Source: Nematostella vectensis
Lineage: Eukaryota > Cnidaria > Anthozoa > Actiniaria > Edwardsiidae
Length of the DNA stretch: 64,000 nucleotides
Assembly (NCBI RefSeq): GCF_932526225.1
Contig: NC_064037.1
Span: 14,769,703-14,833,702 of the forward strand
Direction of reading: 5' to 3'
The position numbers and the translations under genes are program-made. Positions 16,743-29,399 of this stretch are shown here, piece after piece (within the stretch, counting starts at the first letter, position 1; each line of letters opens with the position of its first letter). The notes under the pieces are model-generated. The model saw nothing but the letters and a program-made list of their open reading frames with translations. It ran no database searches and had not been told where the DNA came from.

Positions 16743-18749
16743 AATCACACTTAAACGACCCTAAACTCGAAAATAATCACTTCACAGATGTTTATTAAGT
16801 ATCTACGCATCTTTATTGAGATATTTCAACATTTGAAAGTCAGAAAACTACAGTTTAGAAGCGATATTTTGAATACATATGAAAAGCCGTTAAAAGCTCA
16901 CCACAGGAAGCCCATCATCCAACCTTTCACCCTTATTCGCTCAGAGCCTGGGAGGCCTGTGGATGGATACTTGATTCGTTGTCCAAGCTTGGTGAAAATC
17001 TTGTAGAAAAGCAAAGAAATAGATAACTACAAGTTTGGTTGATGAATGGAAACGGCAAGAATCCAGCTCGAAATACAAAAACTTGGAAATGATAGGATAA
17101 AGCGGTGCTCTCTTCGGTAGGTACTATGTGTTTATGTGCTTTCAAAGCTATTTTTGTCAACTTGCAGTGATTTAAGTGCGGGAAAAAGTAGAAGAGAATG
17201 CCGAATTCGCTTAACGCCTGACTTTTAACCACGAGTTTTATCGGCAAACGTCAAGATTTATAGCAATAAAACAAACGACAGTCTCATTCTTATTGTAATT
17301 GGAGTAACCTATAATAATATCAAATACAAGTTTTAATGGTAGGACTTACACTGTTCTTGTATAGCTACTACGGGTTATTTTTTAGGAGATCGGATTTTGG
17401 CAGCTCGACAAACAGAACTTAATTTTCTAAAGACTATAGGCACTCTTTTTGAAAACTAAGAGTTGGGATTTTTCCTTGCGCGATCAGTAAAGACGCGTCA
17501 TCTCTACGCCTCTCTGTTGTGAAAACGAGGTCGGTACCCCCATTTTTTTATTACATTTTTTGAAAGCCCTTAACTTCAATATTGATTATGCCAAGTTTTA
17601 AAAAAATTCTGGGTTGTAGAACTATTTCAAGGGAATTAACTTAAGGGACATTTGTTGGACCACATGGCTGTTATTGCATCATCTCTTTCCTGATTGGCTA
17701 TTCGTGCGCGCGTGATTGACATGTCGGATCTATGAATTTAGGTCGTGACAAGAGTGACAAAAGCAAGAAACTTGGCACAAAAAATCCTTAGCTCATAACT
17801 TACAATACTGGAAGGGGTGCCCAAGACAATATTCTCAGGGACTCGCTCTAGCCAACGACATAGTTTGTCAAATATCACGATTTGGGCTACCTGTGATGCA
17901 CTTTTTAGGCAAAAATCTGCCAAAAATAAGTAATAAGCAAGTTTACGTGGAAATTCTCGATATACAAAGTTCTAAAGCGATAAAAAAGCGAAAAAATGAG
18001 TGAAGCGGATGCTAATAAGGAAATGACCGAGTGGGCTAGAAAAACGACAGTTTTTAAAACAAGATTAATGACTCAAAATCCTTCCCTACCCCCCCCCCAT
18101 TAGGTTTGAATAACTGTAAGTCTTTTAATTTGTCGATTCCATAGTAATAATCCAGTGAAGTGATACATAAACTAATATCAAAACAAGAAAACGTTCCACC
18201 GACATAAATCCTTTATTATTCTTTTACAAACTTAGATAAATTAATTTAACATGGCGTACGGCGTTATTGAATCCATCTATCTACACAACGTATGATATAC
18301 TAATCTAATAATACCATTGAAACCTGCCTGTATACTTAAACGATATCTATTCCTTTATACTTTACACCGTTATGTTATAACAACCTAAAAGCAATAAATC
18401 GTCAAGTTTTGTTGCGTTTTACGCAAATTTTACAGTAGATGGTGCGATTTTTCTGAGTTACACCTTTTATATTACTCACTTAAGGTGTAGTTGTCGTTAT
18501 AGTTGACTATTTGAATTATCTTTTCCAATAGCTCGCAGGGGCGCGTGATTCTTGTTAGACACTAAATGACCTAGAAGCGTGATTAACAACAAGAACGGGC
18601 AATAATTACGCAAGCGCACAGGGCGAACAATGCTATCGCTCAGTGCTCACATGCGATCAAAGCTTGAAGCCACGTTCATACATGAAATTCCAGCTATCAC
18701 GACTGCTAGGCCATATTTACACGAATGAATACACCCTTTCGCGCTGTAT
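16743..18749. other. Intergenic region and 3' UTR of the SxIP gene
   Basis: No protein-coding exon was recognised. The right end should include the 3' UTR of the minus-strand SxIP/CAAX gene: a TTTATT at 18212-18217 reads AATAAA on the minus strand, about 530 bp after its stop. The rest is AT-rich, with only short frames. Confidence 0.5.
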
Positions 18750-21700
18750 TTACATAATGGAACACTTTCCGCCGCGTCCACACCCACACTTGACTGTTTT
18801 CTCGTCCAATTGCTCCATGCTCCACGCCCTCATTTCTTGCTTTGATCCTTTATGCGAGCTAAGTTCCACATCTTCAAACGCCGCCGATTCCTGCTTTGTC
18901 TTTCCTTCCTTGACCGGTGCAGGTTTCGTGGTAATATTTGTATCATCAAATGTCTTATTCTGTATAACAATAACCTCGGGCTTAGGAATATCATCGTGAA
19001 TGTTCTCCTTTGAGGAGCTATCGTCCGGCTTTTTAGACGAGTAAAAGTCTTTACCCAGCGAAGACTCAATTACAAACTTGGGCTTTTCGTGCTTAGACTT
19101 GACCTTTGCGGCTTTCGTCGTGGGCTTAGACTCCGATTCAGATGGGGTCTTGCCCTTATCAACATGCTGTTTTTCTTGCTCCCGCTGGGTCTCTGTCTCA
19201 AATGTTTTTTCGGGTTCCTCGGTGTCAGGGGTAATGACCTTGCGTTGTCGACTCCGTGACCTTCTAGCCTGCTGCTCGTACTGACCGAGTGTGTCGATTG
19301 CAGGTGTAGTACTGACAGGAGTCTCGGGGCTGGTTATTGGAGGAATCTCCGGTGGCTTCACGGGTGTGAGCTCTCCCCTTTTGGCGACACTCTCGTCGGC
19401 CATTGTTTTGCTGACATTTAAACTAAGAGCCATATCCTTCTTCAATTCCGTCTTAGAGTCATTAAATTCTTTTATTTCCTCCTTTGGGGTCGCCTCCTTC
19501 TTGACAGTTACAGCTGGCGGAGCACGTTTCCCAAAAGTATGGAAAGATACGTCTTTTTCTTCTTTAGGGGGAGTATGTTTGACGTCCTCGCTTTTTTTCG
19601 ACGTAAATTTGGCCTTCTCCGGCGTCATCGCAGGAGATCTGTCGTTTGAAAGTAAGTCTAAGCTGCGATCGCTACTATACGTTGGCAAGGTGGGGGCATA
19701 ACTTTTGAGAACTTCACTGATTAGGTCCTCTGCTTCCTGAGCTTGCTCGAACTTGCACATCTCAGCTTTTCTGATTTCATCCTCCGTTTTCGCGGCTGGC
19801 TCATTTGAAGCTGGGACCTCCACTACGATATCCTCATTTCTAAGTAGCTTTTCCATCTTTTTTGCCTCTTCAAAAATATGCTTCTCTATCGGAGACGGTT
19901 CCTCGACATCTTTCCTGGGAGGGGGAGGGGGTGGGGCCTTGGCAGCCGTGGCGGGAGGAGGAGGAATTTCCTTATCTTCATCATTTGGTTTAGACTTATC
20001 AAACACAGGTTCATTATCAGCTTGTTTTGTTTCTGCTGGTTTATTCTCCACCGGTTTGTTCTCCACATGTTTTTCTTCAGAAGGTTTTCGCTGTAGCTTA
20101 CTAGAGAAGCTGGGTATTTTGCTAACTGGAGTCCCGCCAACCGAAGGGATTTTGGACTCACTGTGTCCATTTACAGCAGGGGGTGGAATCTTGGACTCGG
20201 AATGAACCGGGAGTTTTGATTCATGGGTGTCAAGTTTGGACTCCTCCTTGTGTCCGGGTTTTGGTATGCCACTTGCACCGGACACGGAGGGTATTTTGCT
20301 TTTGGGAACGGAATGCTTCCTCTCAATACTAGACTCGGTATTTTCTGCTTGAACGGAAGTGGAAAACATGGGTATACCGGTCTTTGGCGTAGCCGTGATG
20401 GGCGAGCTCGCTGATCCCAAATGAGGAATCTTTGATGATGGAGGAGTGGCGTCGACCTTTTCCGCTGGTTTTGCAGGTCCGATAACTTTCGCTACGGAAG
20501 GGATCTTACTTCCAGGAGTAGGAATACCGGTGGTCTGATGTGAAGTGCCTACAGACGCGATCTTGCTCTTGGAAACGGGGGTTTTCCCATGGCCGTTCAC
20601 AATATGTTCTGGCTCCTCCTCATCACTTCCCTTTCCCTGGCTATCCTGACGTCCGATCGAAGGAATCTTAGACTTCGAGCCAGATTTTCCGATCGACGGT
20701 ATCTTACTTACAGTCTTTGCTTCTGGTTTCGCCGCTTTAGGCGTCTCCTCGATGCTATCGTTGTTGATTAAGGCAGGGTCCTTGTTTTCTTTGGCGGAGT
20801 CAGGTCTACTTGGCGTTGTAGGTATCTTGCTTATAGACCCCGGTGCAGGGATCCCAGACTTTTTAACTTCCGGTTCCTTGAGCTTTGAGACCTTCTTGTC
20901 CGCTTTTCCGAGAGACGGGATTTTACTTTTTGGAGGAGTCTTTGTCTGCTCTGGGGTACTGTGCTTGTTCAAGGATGGAATCCTCGACTGCGGAGTTGGG
21001 ATTTTCGACATATCTTCAGAATTGAAATCTTCTTGACTGTGATTTGTGGATATTACTGCATTAGTTGTGCTTACGTGATAATGGTTATGATACCCCTGGC
21101 TTTTGTCGCTTGGGGATTTACATACTCTACTCGGTGAGACTGTTGGTATATTCTGTGTAACTTGAGCCTTAGTCCTTGGACGCGTTAGGTCGCTATTTTC
21201 GCGTTTCACAATCTGTGGTAATCTGGAACAAGCACCTCTTGGGCTAACTAGATCGCTCTTTTCGCGTCTTAGACCGACTGAGGATGGTGTCGCACGTGGT
21301 TTCACCAAGTCGCTATTTTCACGCTTGTAACCACCAGGAGACTTCGATCGCGTAAATGGTATATCACTTTTTTCACGGCGCACACCAGACGGGCTTCTAG
21401 ATTTTAAATCACTGATTTCTCGTCGAGGGGAGCTCGGTGACTGTGTACCTCTACCCCGAACAGTAACGACGTCACTTTTCTCACGCCGAAAGCTGTCGGC
21501 TGGTGATCGTACTACCGAAGCGTTTCCGACAGGGCGCGGTTTACCAACTGCGGGTTTCGATCTAGATTCGGATTCACTCGTGCGCCGTTGACTTGACGAA
21601 AAGCTTGCGCTTCTCCTGACTGCAGTCCTGGAGGAGTGCTGTCCGTGTCCTGATGAGCTTGTTTTAGGGGATTCCCCTTGAGTAGTCCTGTTAGTGGGAG

Positions 21701-22137
21701 GGCTAGGACTTTTAGATGATTTTCGAGGTCTGTTTTCTGTATTTGCTTTATCGTTAACAGGTATAAATAGCGGATATCTATCCCCAGTGAACTCTAATGA
21801 ATCGTTCAAGTCGATATCCTCCTCGGTGTTTTCGTTCCCCTTTTCGCTCGTGGAGGATCGTGGAGAAACAGCACCGTTTTCGGCACTGTGATTTTTAGTC
21901 GGTGTTCGCCGACGTGGTATCACCTCTTTATCTTTCGCCTTTCGTTTATCTACAGAACCTCTTCGTGTTGCGACATCGCTGTTGCTCCTGTCAACTCTTT
22001 TTCGCTCTTTCGGGATTTTATTTGCGTTGGGTTTTGCAGGTCGGAAGATGTTAGCCTCTGTTGGACAGACACCGAAGCTTAGCTGACCACCAAATATTGC
22101 AGACGCGTTGATTGGCTTGAAGGTAGACTCGGGAAGG
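18750..22137 (-). CDS. Multi-SxIP, CAAX-terminated low-complexity protein (3' terminal exon)
   Basis: One 3.4-kb exon runs from a splice acceptor (TTTTCTGCAG, exon begins at 22137) to a stop at 18750-18752 and encodes at least 1,128 residues. No in-frame ATG precedes about 21012, so the start lies in an upstream exon not found here. Order of features: a basic N-terminal part; six RRE(K/N/I)SD or KRENSD repeats (about 21190-21490); 14 SxIP tetrapeptides, mostly SKIPS, plus TGIP and SKIA variants (about 20105-21015); a Pro run (about 19905-19975); acidic/Lys-rich helical segments; and a C-terminal Cys cluster KCGCGRGGKCSIM. SxIP in basic Ser/Pro-rich context is the established EB1-binding signal, and CSIM is a CAAX box predicted to be farnesylated. 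I infer a membrane-tethered microtubule plus-end protein. No named orthologue was recognised. Confidence 0.8.
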
Positions 22138-22264
22138 CTGCAGAAAAGGAAAATCGATTATAAATACATTTGACTTCGGCTATAACTTAAAAGCGTTTAA
22201 CGGTCAGGGAGTATGTACACTTCTTGTATTTAAACCAAAGAGTGGATTATGATATAGTTACAGC

Positions 22265-22390
22265 GGCGTAGCCAGGATTTTTAACAGGAGGGGGCCCGAA
22301 AGGGACTTTCAAGGCATTTTCTCCTGTGTTTTAGATAATGTCTCATATATTTACTGTATTTTTGGCTGCTAAAAGGCCCATGGCTACGCC
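22265..22390. mobile_element. MITE with GGCGTAGCC termini, copy 2 (reverse)
   Basis: Ends are GGCGTAGCC (22265-22273) and GGCTACGCC (22382-22390). The interior (GGGACTTTCAAGGCATTTTC, ATGTCTCATATATTTACTG, TATTTTTGGCTGC) is the reverse complement of the interior at 10113-10257. It lies just upstream of the SxIP-gene exon and is non-coding. Confidence 0.7.
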
Positions 22391-25300
22391 CCTGAGTATA
22401 AGAGGCCCAAATCAACAATTCCATAACGCATTGCATTGTTGTTTTTTGTCAGTGAAGAAGTCCAAATATACACAATTTTTTAAGACATTCTGCTTTTAGT
22501 TACGACCTCCGCTGGGCCTATTATGTCTGCCAAAGCATTGCATCATGGGAAGTGCGCTTGCTCCGTTAAATAGACCCCAGAGCAAGCGAGATGCGAACGG
22601 CTAAAATTTAATATATTCAACTGATTCTAATTCGATTTTTGGCGCGTTCGCCCCTCCATCTAGCGTCGCCACTGTCATTATATAATATTTAAGTTCTTAT
22701 CGTTATCTAATGCTTAACCACCAAGACAGGTAGCGCTGTGGATAATACCCTTCCGTCGGCTGAGACGTCTCAATATTATGATTAGACCATAACGAGTGGG
22801 AGGTTATATTAGGATTAGAAGATTAGGAGAAATAGGAGATAAACCTACGGTATTTATCGACTAGTTAGTTCTTCAGAGCCTATTGCGAAACACCAGCGAG
22901 TTCCCCCGACACACAAAATGCATTTATCATATCGTATATTTTATGGAAGCAGTTAGTTGAAACAACAAGGTTTAAACATAGGCGGGCGGGGGGTTCTTAC
23001 CATCTCGACCTGATAGTAGGGATGCTCGTCGTATTTTTTAGGGGTTAAAATCAGGCCTCAGGTATTTTTAGGAGGTATTCGAAAAAAGGCTTTTCTCTTA
23101 GAAATTGTATTTCTTAGGGCTTCTGAGGTATTTTTAGGGTAGCAATTTTTGGGCGTGCAGGTAATCAGGGGTATATTCCGAATTTCCCGACGAGCATCCT
23201 TCTTACTTTTTTTTACTGAAGAACCCCCCCCCCCCCCACCCCCCTGGAGGGGCTACATAAATACTACAGACGGTAGATAGAGTCTGCTGATCTGCTGATT
23301 TCATCGTTTTCTAAGGACACAAGAAATAGGGCAACAGAGCTGTTTCCAATGTTAAATGTCTATAAAAGATAAAATAGGAGCGTGGATAATGCGAGCTTTT
23401 TGAGATATTGACTTCTATCGACTTTTCATGATTCGTGATTGTATACCATGACGTCAATATCCGTACTGGCAATCACGTGGTTAAACACAACCGGAAACGA
23501 CGTGTAAGGACATCCGAGAGAAGAGGGTAAAAACCTACAAAAGTCTGGCAAAGGCACAAAAATAATTTATGTTAAGTTTGAGTGAGGCAAGTAATTTTGT
23601 TTCCCTGACTATATGTAAAGAGCCAGCATGTTATTTTGGTGCTAAAGCCCAGTGCAGTCACATAGTGATACGCAATGGGTTTTACGACATTTAAGACACT
23701 TTAGTTACTACTAGACTTTTCAAAGTACCCTTGAGCCTCCTCCACATAAAAGACGCCCTCGAGGCCGAAAAATGTGTCCGTTATAATGGAGATGTCCTCT
23801 GAAGCCCATTTATTGATAGCAAAAAGTAACACTGAAGGAAGAGTGATTGGGACTAGAAAGTGTTCCTCATTTCGCAGTCACTTAATGAAGAACCGTTACA
23901 TGGATGTTCCTAGTACTTCTTTCAGCAGGGGCGGCGGAAGGGGAGGGGCAGGGGGGCGCCGCCCCCCCCCACTTTTGAATGTAGGGGGGGGGGGGCAGCG
24001 CGCCCCCACTTTTCTGAGCGGATTTATATTTGAAACTTTTTTTAAACCAACGGGTTTCTAGCGGTACATAAGCAACCCACAACAAATTTGTTGCACAGTT
24101 TAAAATCCCGTGCATAAAAACCTAAGTTACCCCCCCCCCCAGTTTTTATAAAAAGCGCTTAAGAATTAGAAACCAGCAACCACCCCTCCCCCCTTAAACT
24201 ACTACCCACCCCTCTCCCCAACTTTCGCCACCCCACTTATGGGACCACTCCGCCATCCCTGTTCAGGTACTTAGGATCTGCCCGTATTTGGGAATGGAAA
24301 CTGGGTTCTAACTTTGCCCTCGCGATGCACTCGGGTATGGCGAAGATGGGTACTCGGTAGATTTACACCTAGGTTGACTGTGAGACTCTGAAAGGGCGGC
24401 TTAGTAAAAGAACCTTATTTGTTGTTTTGGTTGTTTTGGTAGGGAGAGTGCATTATTGAAATGTCAAAAAGGCAATCAATTAATAAGTCACGAACACTTA
24501 ATTATCAATAAACTACAAGGGAGAATTAATAAAATAATGCAAATTTGGTGTAAAACTTGTATTAAATTTCAGCTATTTCAATGTGTGAATTAGGTACAAA
24601 CGTCACAGGTTATTAGTCATATGCAGGAATGGTGTTGGGCAAATGCGTGACTTACTGGTGGTAAACAATATAACCGTTTTAAGACTCCTGATCCTAACAC
24701 AAATAAAAATTGACATCAAGAGCCTATCGGATGAAAAACAAAACACATCAAGGCGTGCGAATAAACACAAGCAGAATCATATTACTCTCACTTAAACGCC
24801 AGCTTAAAGACAATTCAAGACAAAACAAGATTTTTGAAAGATTCTAAATGATCAGGTTCTAAATGTCACTCTTAATCTTGGTGGAACAAGGAAACAGGAA
24901 CTTGCGCACTTAAATCCCGAAAATTCAAGCCTCGAGCACATTGAGATATTGGAAATTTGGGACATCGAGGGTAAAAGAGAAAAAAAAAGTGAACCGTGAA
25001 TAACTTTCAGTACAGGGTGTTTCAGATATTCAGGGTTCGAGCTAACACTGAGGGAGAAATGCATAAAAATGCTGTTAACAAATTGGGTTGTCAGGGTGTG
25101 TGTGCTACCAAGGGTTCGATCTATCGGTATTCCACTGATTTGTTTTCCATGAAGTGACTAGCTGAAATAATGAAAACCTGCCGTTTGGATGAGTAGAGTG
25201 CATTTTCGTTAAGCCGTCCACTTGCGTAAAGGACAATCGTTTTACTAACAGTCTACGTTAAAATCAAAATACAATCAGTTTTTGTGTTGAAAAATATAGA

Positions 25301-28300
25301 AATCAAGAAAGAGATTGGTGCTTGGTTTATACAAGTAAAACATCGAGTAGTGGTGTGTCCTTTGTTTGAAATAAATAAAACTGTGGAAATTATCGCAGTT
25401 ATAGAGTGATGAATTGAAGTGTTGTCGTTTTGTATTAAAATTTACGTCTATTTAATTTTGCAAGTAGCACAACCACAATAATTGAGATTCACATACAGAA
25501 GATATAACAAGCAATTTATTTTAACAGAGATCTAAATGCGTAGAATAAAATTAAGTAAAAAAGCAAATTATTGCAAAAATGAGATGCTAAATGTATTACA
25601 AGCACCGATAAAGATTTGGATAAGCGGAATTTAAGAAAGATTCTTGACTTTTTGTATAATATATTCCTACGCGACCTGTCTTCGTATTGTGCGATTTCGA
25701 TATCATTTTGGCGAAACAATAAACGCTCAAATACATTCGGTACAATACCATTTTAGACGAAACACGGACAAATAATGATCAATAAAGAAATAAATATGTC
25801 AACGACATCATCCATTCGAGAATTTGTCAACTTAGCGAACTAGCGTGTTTTTACTAAATAATTTTAGGGATTAGTGGCGAAATTTGTGAGTGACATTATA
25901 TCCTACTGCGCTTAGAATATAAGCGTGCATTAGGGACATTGTTACCTCGAAACAGTTAAGAATTGTCGGTGCTGAAACTCTATTCTCTCAGGTTGGAGAT
26001 ACCACACAATTATGAAGGGCAGTGGCACAAGAAGACCTGCCTACACTTGCCAAATGACATGATATTCGCGCTTACCCCAAGCTCCTACAGCCTACAGTTT
26101 CCCCTTGTTTTGTATTAGAAATAATAAATACAAGCGTGTCTATGTATGCCGTATAGTTAGAGAATGAAATCCAGAGTGCATTGATGAAGTGTACTAGAAT
26201 TCGAAGCTGTCAATGAAGTATATGCCATCACAGAGAATATGAGATAGGTGTCGGAGCGCGAAAAATGTAGTGCGAATATTTTCTAAAGCAAACTCTAGAT
26301 AGTAAGGGAGCGAAATAATATCCTGTGAACTTACGGTTGCGAAAACTGCGCCCAGAAATCTGCCATAATCCTCGAGAAAAATTGCTCTCCTAGAACTGTC
26401 GTCGCCGTATGACGCGCATGTGAAAACACAAAGCAATCCTAATTGCAGAGTTTGTCGATAGCCATCACACCAAATTTACAGGTTCAAAAGCCAGGATCTG
26501 TACTTTGTTATCAGCTGAAATTAACCCTTCTTTCTTTCCCACTAATTCTGTGCCATTTTTCTTCAGAAGAACCGCGTTGGCCGCAAGTAAGGTTAAGCGA
26601 TCTAAAAGCATAACACAAGGTGTTACACCAAGCTCGCGTCGCTTATTCGAAAATAATCAAGCCTGATATTGACGGTTCGAGGTTCACTGTCGTTTCAGGT
26701 CACGCACAAGAGACTGTATTTTGATTTGGGTTAGACTACGCTTGACTAGGTTTTTAAGATGTCGACTTGAGCCGGCATTTACATAGCTCAACCAACGAGA
26801 GCGACGGAAGTCCTGACGCCTGGCAACCACAACAACCGGACCAGAAATAGCGCCTTGCGCACGGCACGCCTGAATAAGTCTTCAATAATACATCAGATAA
26901 ACTCCTGAGAGCGCAGAACCTTCGCCAACGCGCGCAGCCGACCGACAAATAGCTCAACGTTTGGCATATTATTAACTCGGTTTAGAAGTTTCACATTGAG
27001 ATTCAGTCTTCTAGATAATCATATGCGAATAACATATCGCAGAACATTTGTTTGACAAGCAGAGTTTACAAAAATGTCGCGAAGATAAATAGCGCGCGAG
27101 CCAGTGAATAAAGAGTCCTTAGCTTGAGAACAAAGAAAGCATTCGGAAATCGTAACAAGAAGGATACGTGGTGATCAGTTATTAAAGACAATGGATATTC
27201 AAGACTTTGCGCTTGGTGGTTTCAATTGAAGTAAATGTTTGAAGTAAAAAAGTAACAAATGTTATAAGCATGCAATATGCGCGCGAGCGTTCACTATACA
27301 CGCAGAGCGACCAGGGTTAGCCCAATAGGCTTAATCAAATCGGCAAATTGTCGATCTGGTAAAGGCTTTACAGTCTGGTAAACCACGGTAACATGAAAGA
27401 TTATATTTTTAGGGAAGTTAACCCGCAGCTGAGATCAACCAAAGACCATGCTAGACAAATCGATTTACCGTGCATCGCTGTCGCGCCGCTGTTGTTTTGT
27501 TTTGTGTCGTTACATGTGTGACAACTGAATCGAATTCTGCTAAGCGCCCAAGAGATTCCTGCTCCAATCTAGACCTGAAACGTCTTCTCTAAAGTCTTTC
27601 GCGTATTCATAACTTGAATTGTACCATTAAATGCAGTGGGAAGTTCTATGAACTATTGTCTAAGTAAATTCCAAATCGACTGGATCATTCACCTAAGCGA
27701 ATTTAACTTAGCTTACATTGAGTATTGTCAAATTATCAGTCCTCAGTTACTTAACGAGCAATATGAAATTGGGCTAGCAAAATTATTTCTGGACCGATCT
27801 GGCTTTACAACATATTTATGTGCTTATACAAGTTTGGCCATGGAAGTACACAATACTATAGCGTCTTTGAAGGATGTATTCCATATGAGGTCTAAAACAT
27901 ACTTGATGATTTTAACTCACCTCAAAAACGCACCCTAGCCAAAGCTTTGGACACTAAGGCCTGTTTTTCCAAACACGCGCAAAACGAGCGCGAACAAGCT
28001 TTCGGCTAGTGGAAGAGGTATTCAATGGGAGCTTCAGCACGGAATTTTGTATAAGTTATGGAAATGAGCCTGTAGCAGCACTGTGCTTTGTCAGGCAACC
28101 AGCATGGCGTCATGGGCCCCATCAAGAGTTTCAGCCAATCAGATGGAGTCTTTGACGGAAGATTTGTGAGTGTGGCTGTTTAGAATCACGAGACTTGGAA
28201 AAAACTACTTAAAACTTCGAAAGCAGTAGCATTTTGATCAAAATTCTTTTTTTAACGAGTTTATAAAATACATATATATTTGTAGAATATTCGTAAGACT

Positions 28301-29332
28301 GCTATCACGATTTACGATCTCTTCAATGTTTGTTTATTTTATGCTATTTGTCACCTTTATCCTTTAGTGAAATTGATGCTTTATGAATTACTTTTTTGAT
28401 TTATGTCTTAATACGGCCAAACGCACGTCTTTTTTTCTCAGCATAAAAAGTCAAACTAAAGATCTAAAATATGTTATTATAAACTATAAACTTAAAGAGG
28501 GAGAACTCTTTCTATCTAGTTTCTTTTACTTACTTCTATGGTTCACCTGTTGTCAATTTGTTAAACATCCCGAGAAAGGTCCCATGGGCGGCCAAATTAC
28601 TATCCCATATATTAAGGACCCACTCACTCATATGAAGTGTGTGGCACGAGGGCTTAAATACTAAGAGTAATTAGCCCTATTGACTTAAACAAATTAAATA
28701 GTAAACAGGCCTTCAAGATAAAAAAATAAGAAAGTCATATATTTTATCATAAACAGAAAAAGAGAAAAGAAATCACGAGTTGTTTTTCCTCATTTTTGCT
28801 TTGATTTTCAGTTTCCCTTTCTTATCCTGGTATCGTGCAAACCAAACGGATGGTCACCCGCAAGCAAAACATAAACATCTAAAATTGCTATTATCACGTT
28901 ACCTAAAAAAAATAACGTACCCCGGGGGAGAACATTTTTTTCTGGTTTCCCACCCTTGGTTTCCGTCCAATTGGAAAGTCTTGTCCAATATATGTAAAGC
29001 TCGTAATGATGAATTTGCTTTTAAATGCTAAGACGCCCTACTTTGAGTTAGTGCCCCCCCCCCCCCCCCCCCCCCAGCTTAGGTGCATGAAAACAAAAGC
29101 CATCCTTCGGCGGTGGGGGTTGGGAGTGGGGTGGGGGTGATCTCGCTGCCGACCTAATCTGACGGTCAGTCTCTATTCAGGTTAACCAGGTCTGTTGCGA
29201 AATTCTACACTCGATCCCTAACAAAAGCTTTATCTACCATTCATTTTGGTGCAACTCATTCTTGTGTAGTTCACAGATACGGATACAATTACCATTGTTA
29301 AAATGAGGAACAGGACTGACAATGGTTCAAGA
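22391..29332. other. Gene-poor region; may hide upstream exons of the SxIP gene
   Basis: About 7 kb without a convincing coding exon on either strand. It includes G/C-rich transposon-like debris at about 23930-24240 (poly-C and poly-G runs), a poly-C run of 22 bases at 29054-29075, and AT-rich sequence elsewhere. Because the SxIP-protein exon lacks an initiator ATG, one or more short 5' exons on the minus strand are expected here or further on; I could not identify them. Confidence 0.4.
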
Positions 29333-29399
29333 GGTGTCACTGCAGTCATTTGTTTTGCAAATATTTATCCAGACACAAAAATATAACTGCAGTGACACC
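29333..29399. repeat. Perfect 14-bp inverted repeat
   Basis: GGTGTCACTGCAGT at 29333-29346 and its exact complement at 29386-29399 flank a 39-bp AT-rich loop. It is a possible small hairpin or MITE remnant in an otherwise featureless region. Confidence 0.5.

Noticed and set aside
19078-21036. Several plus-strand ORFs opposite the SxIP exon
   Set aside because: They are shadows of the minus-strand low-complexity coding exon.
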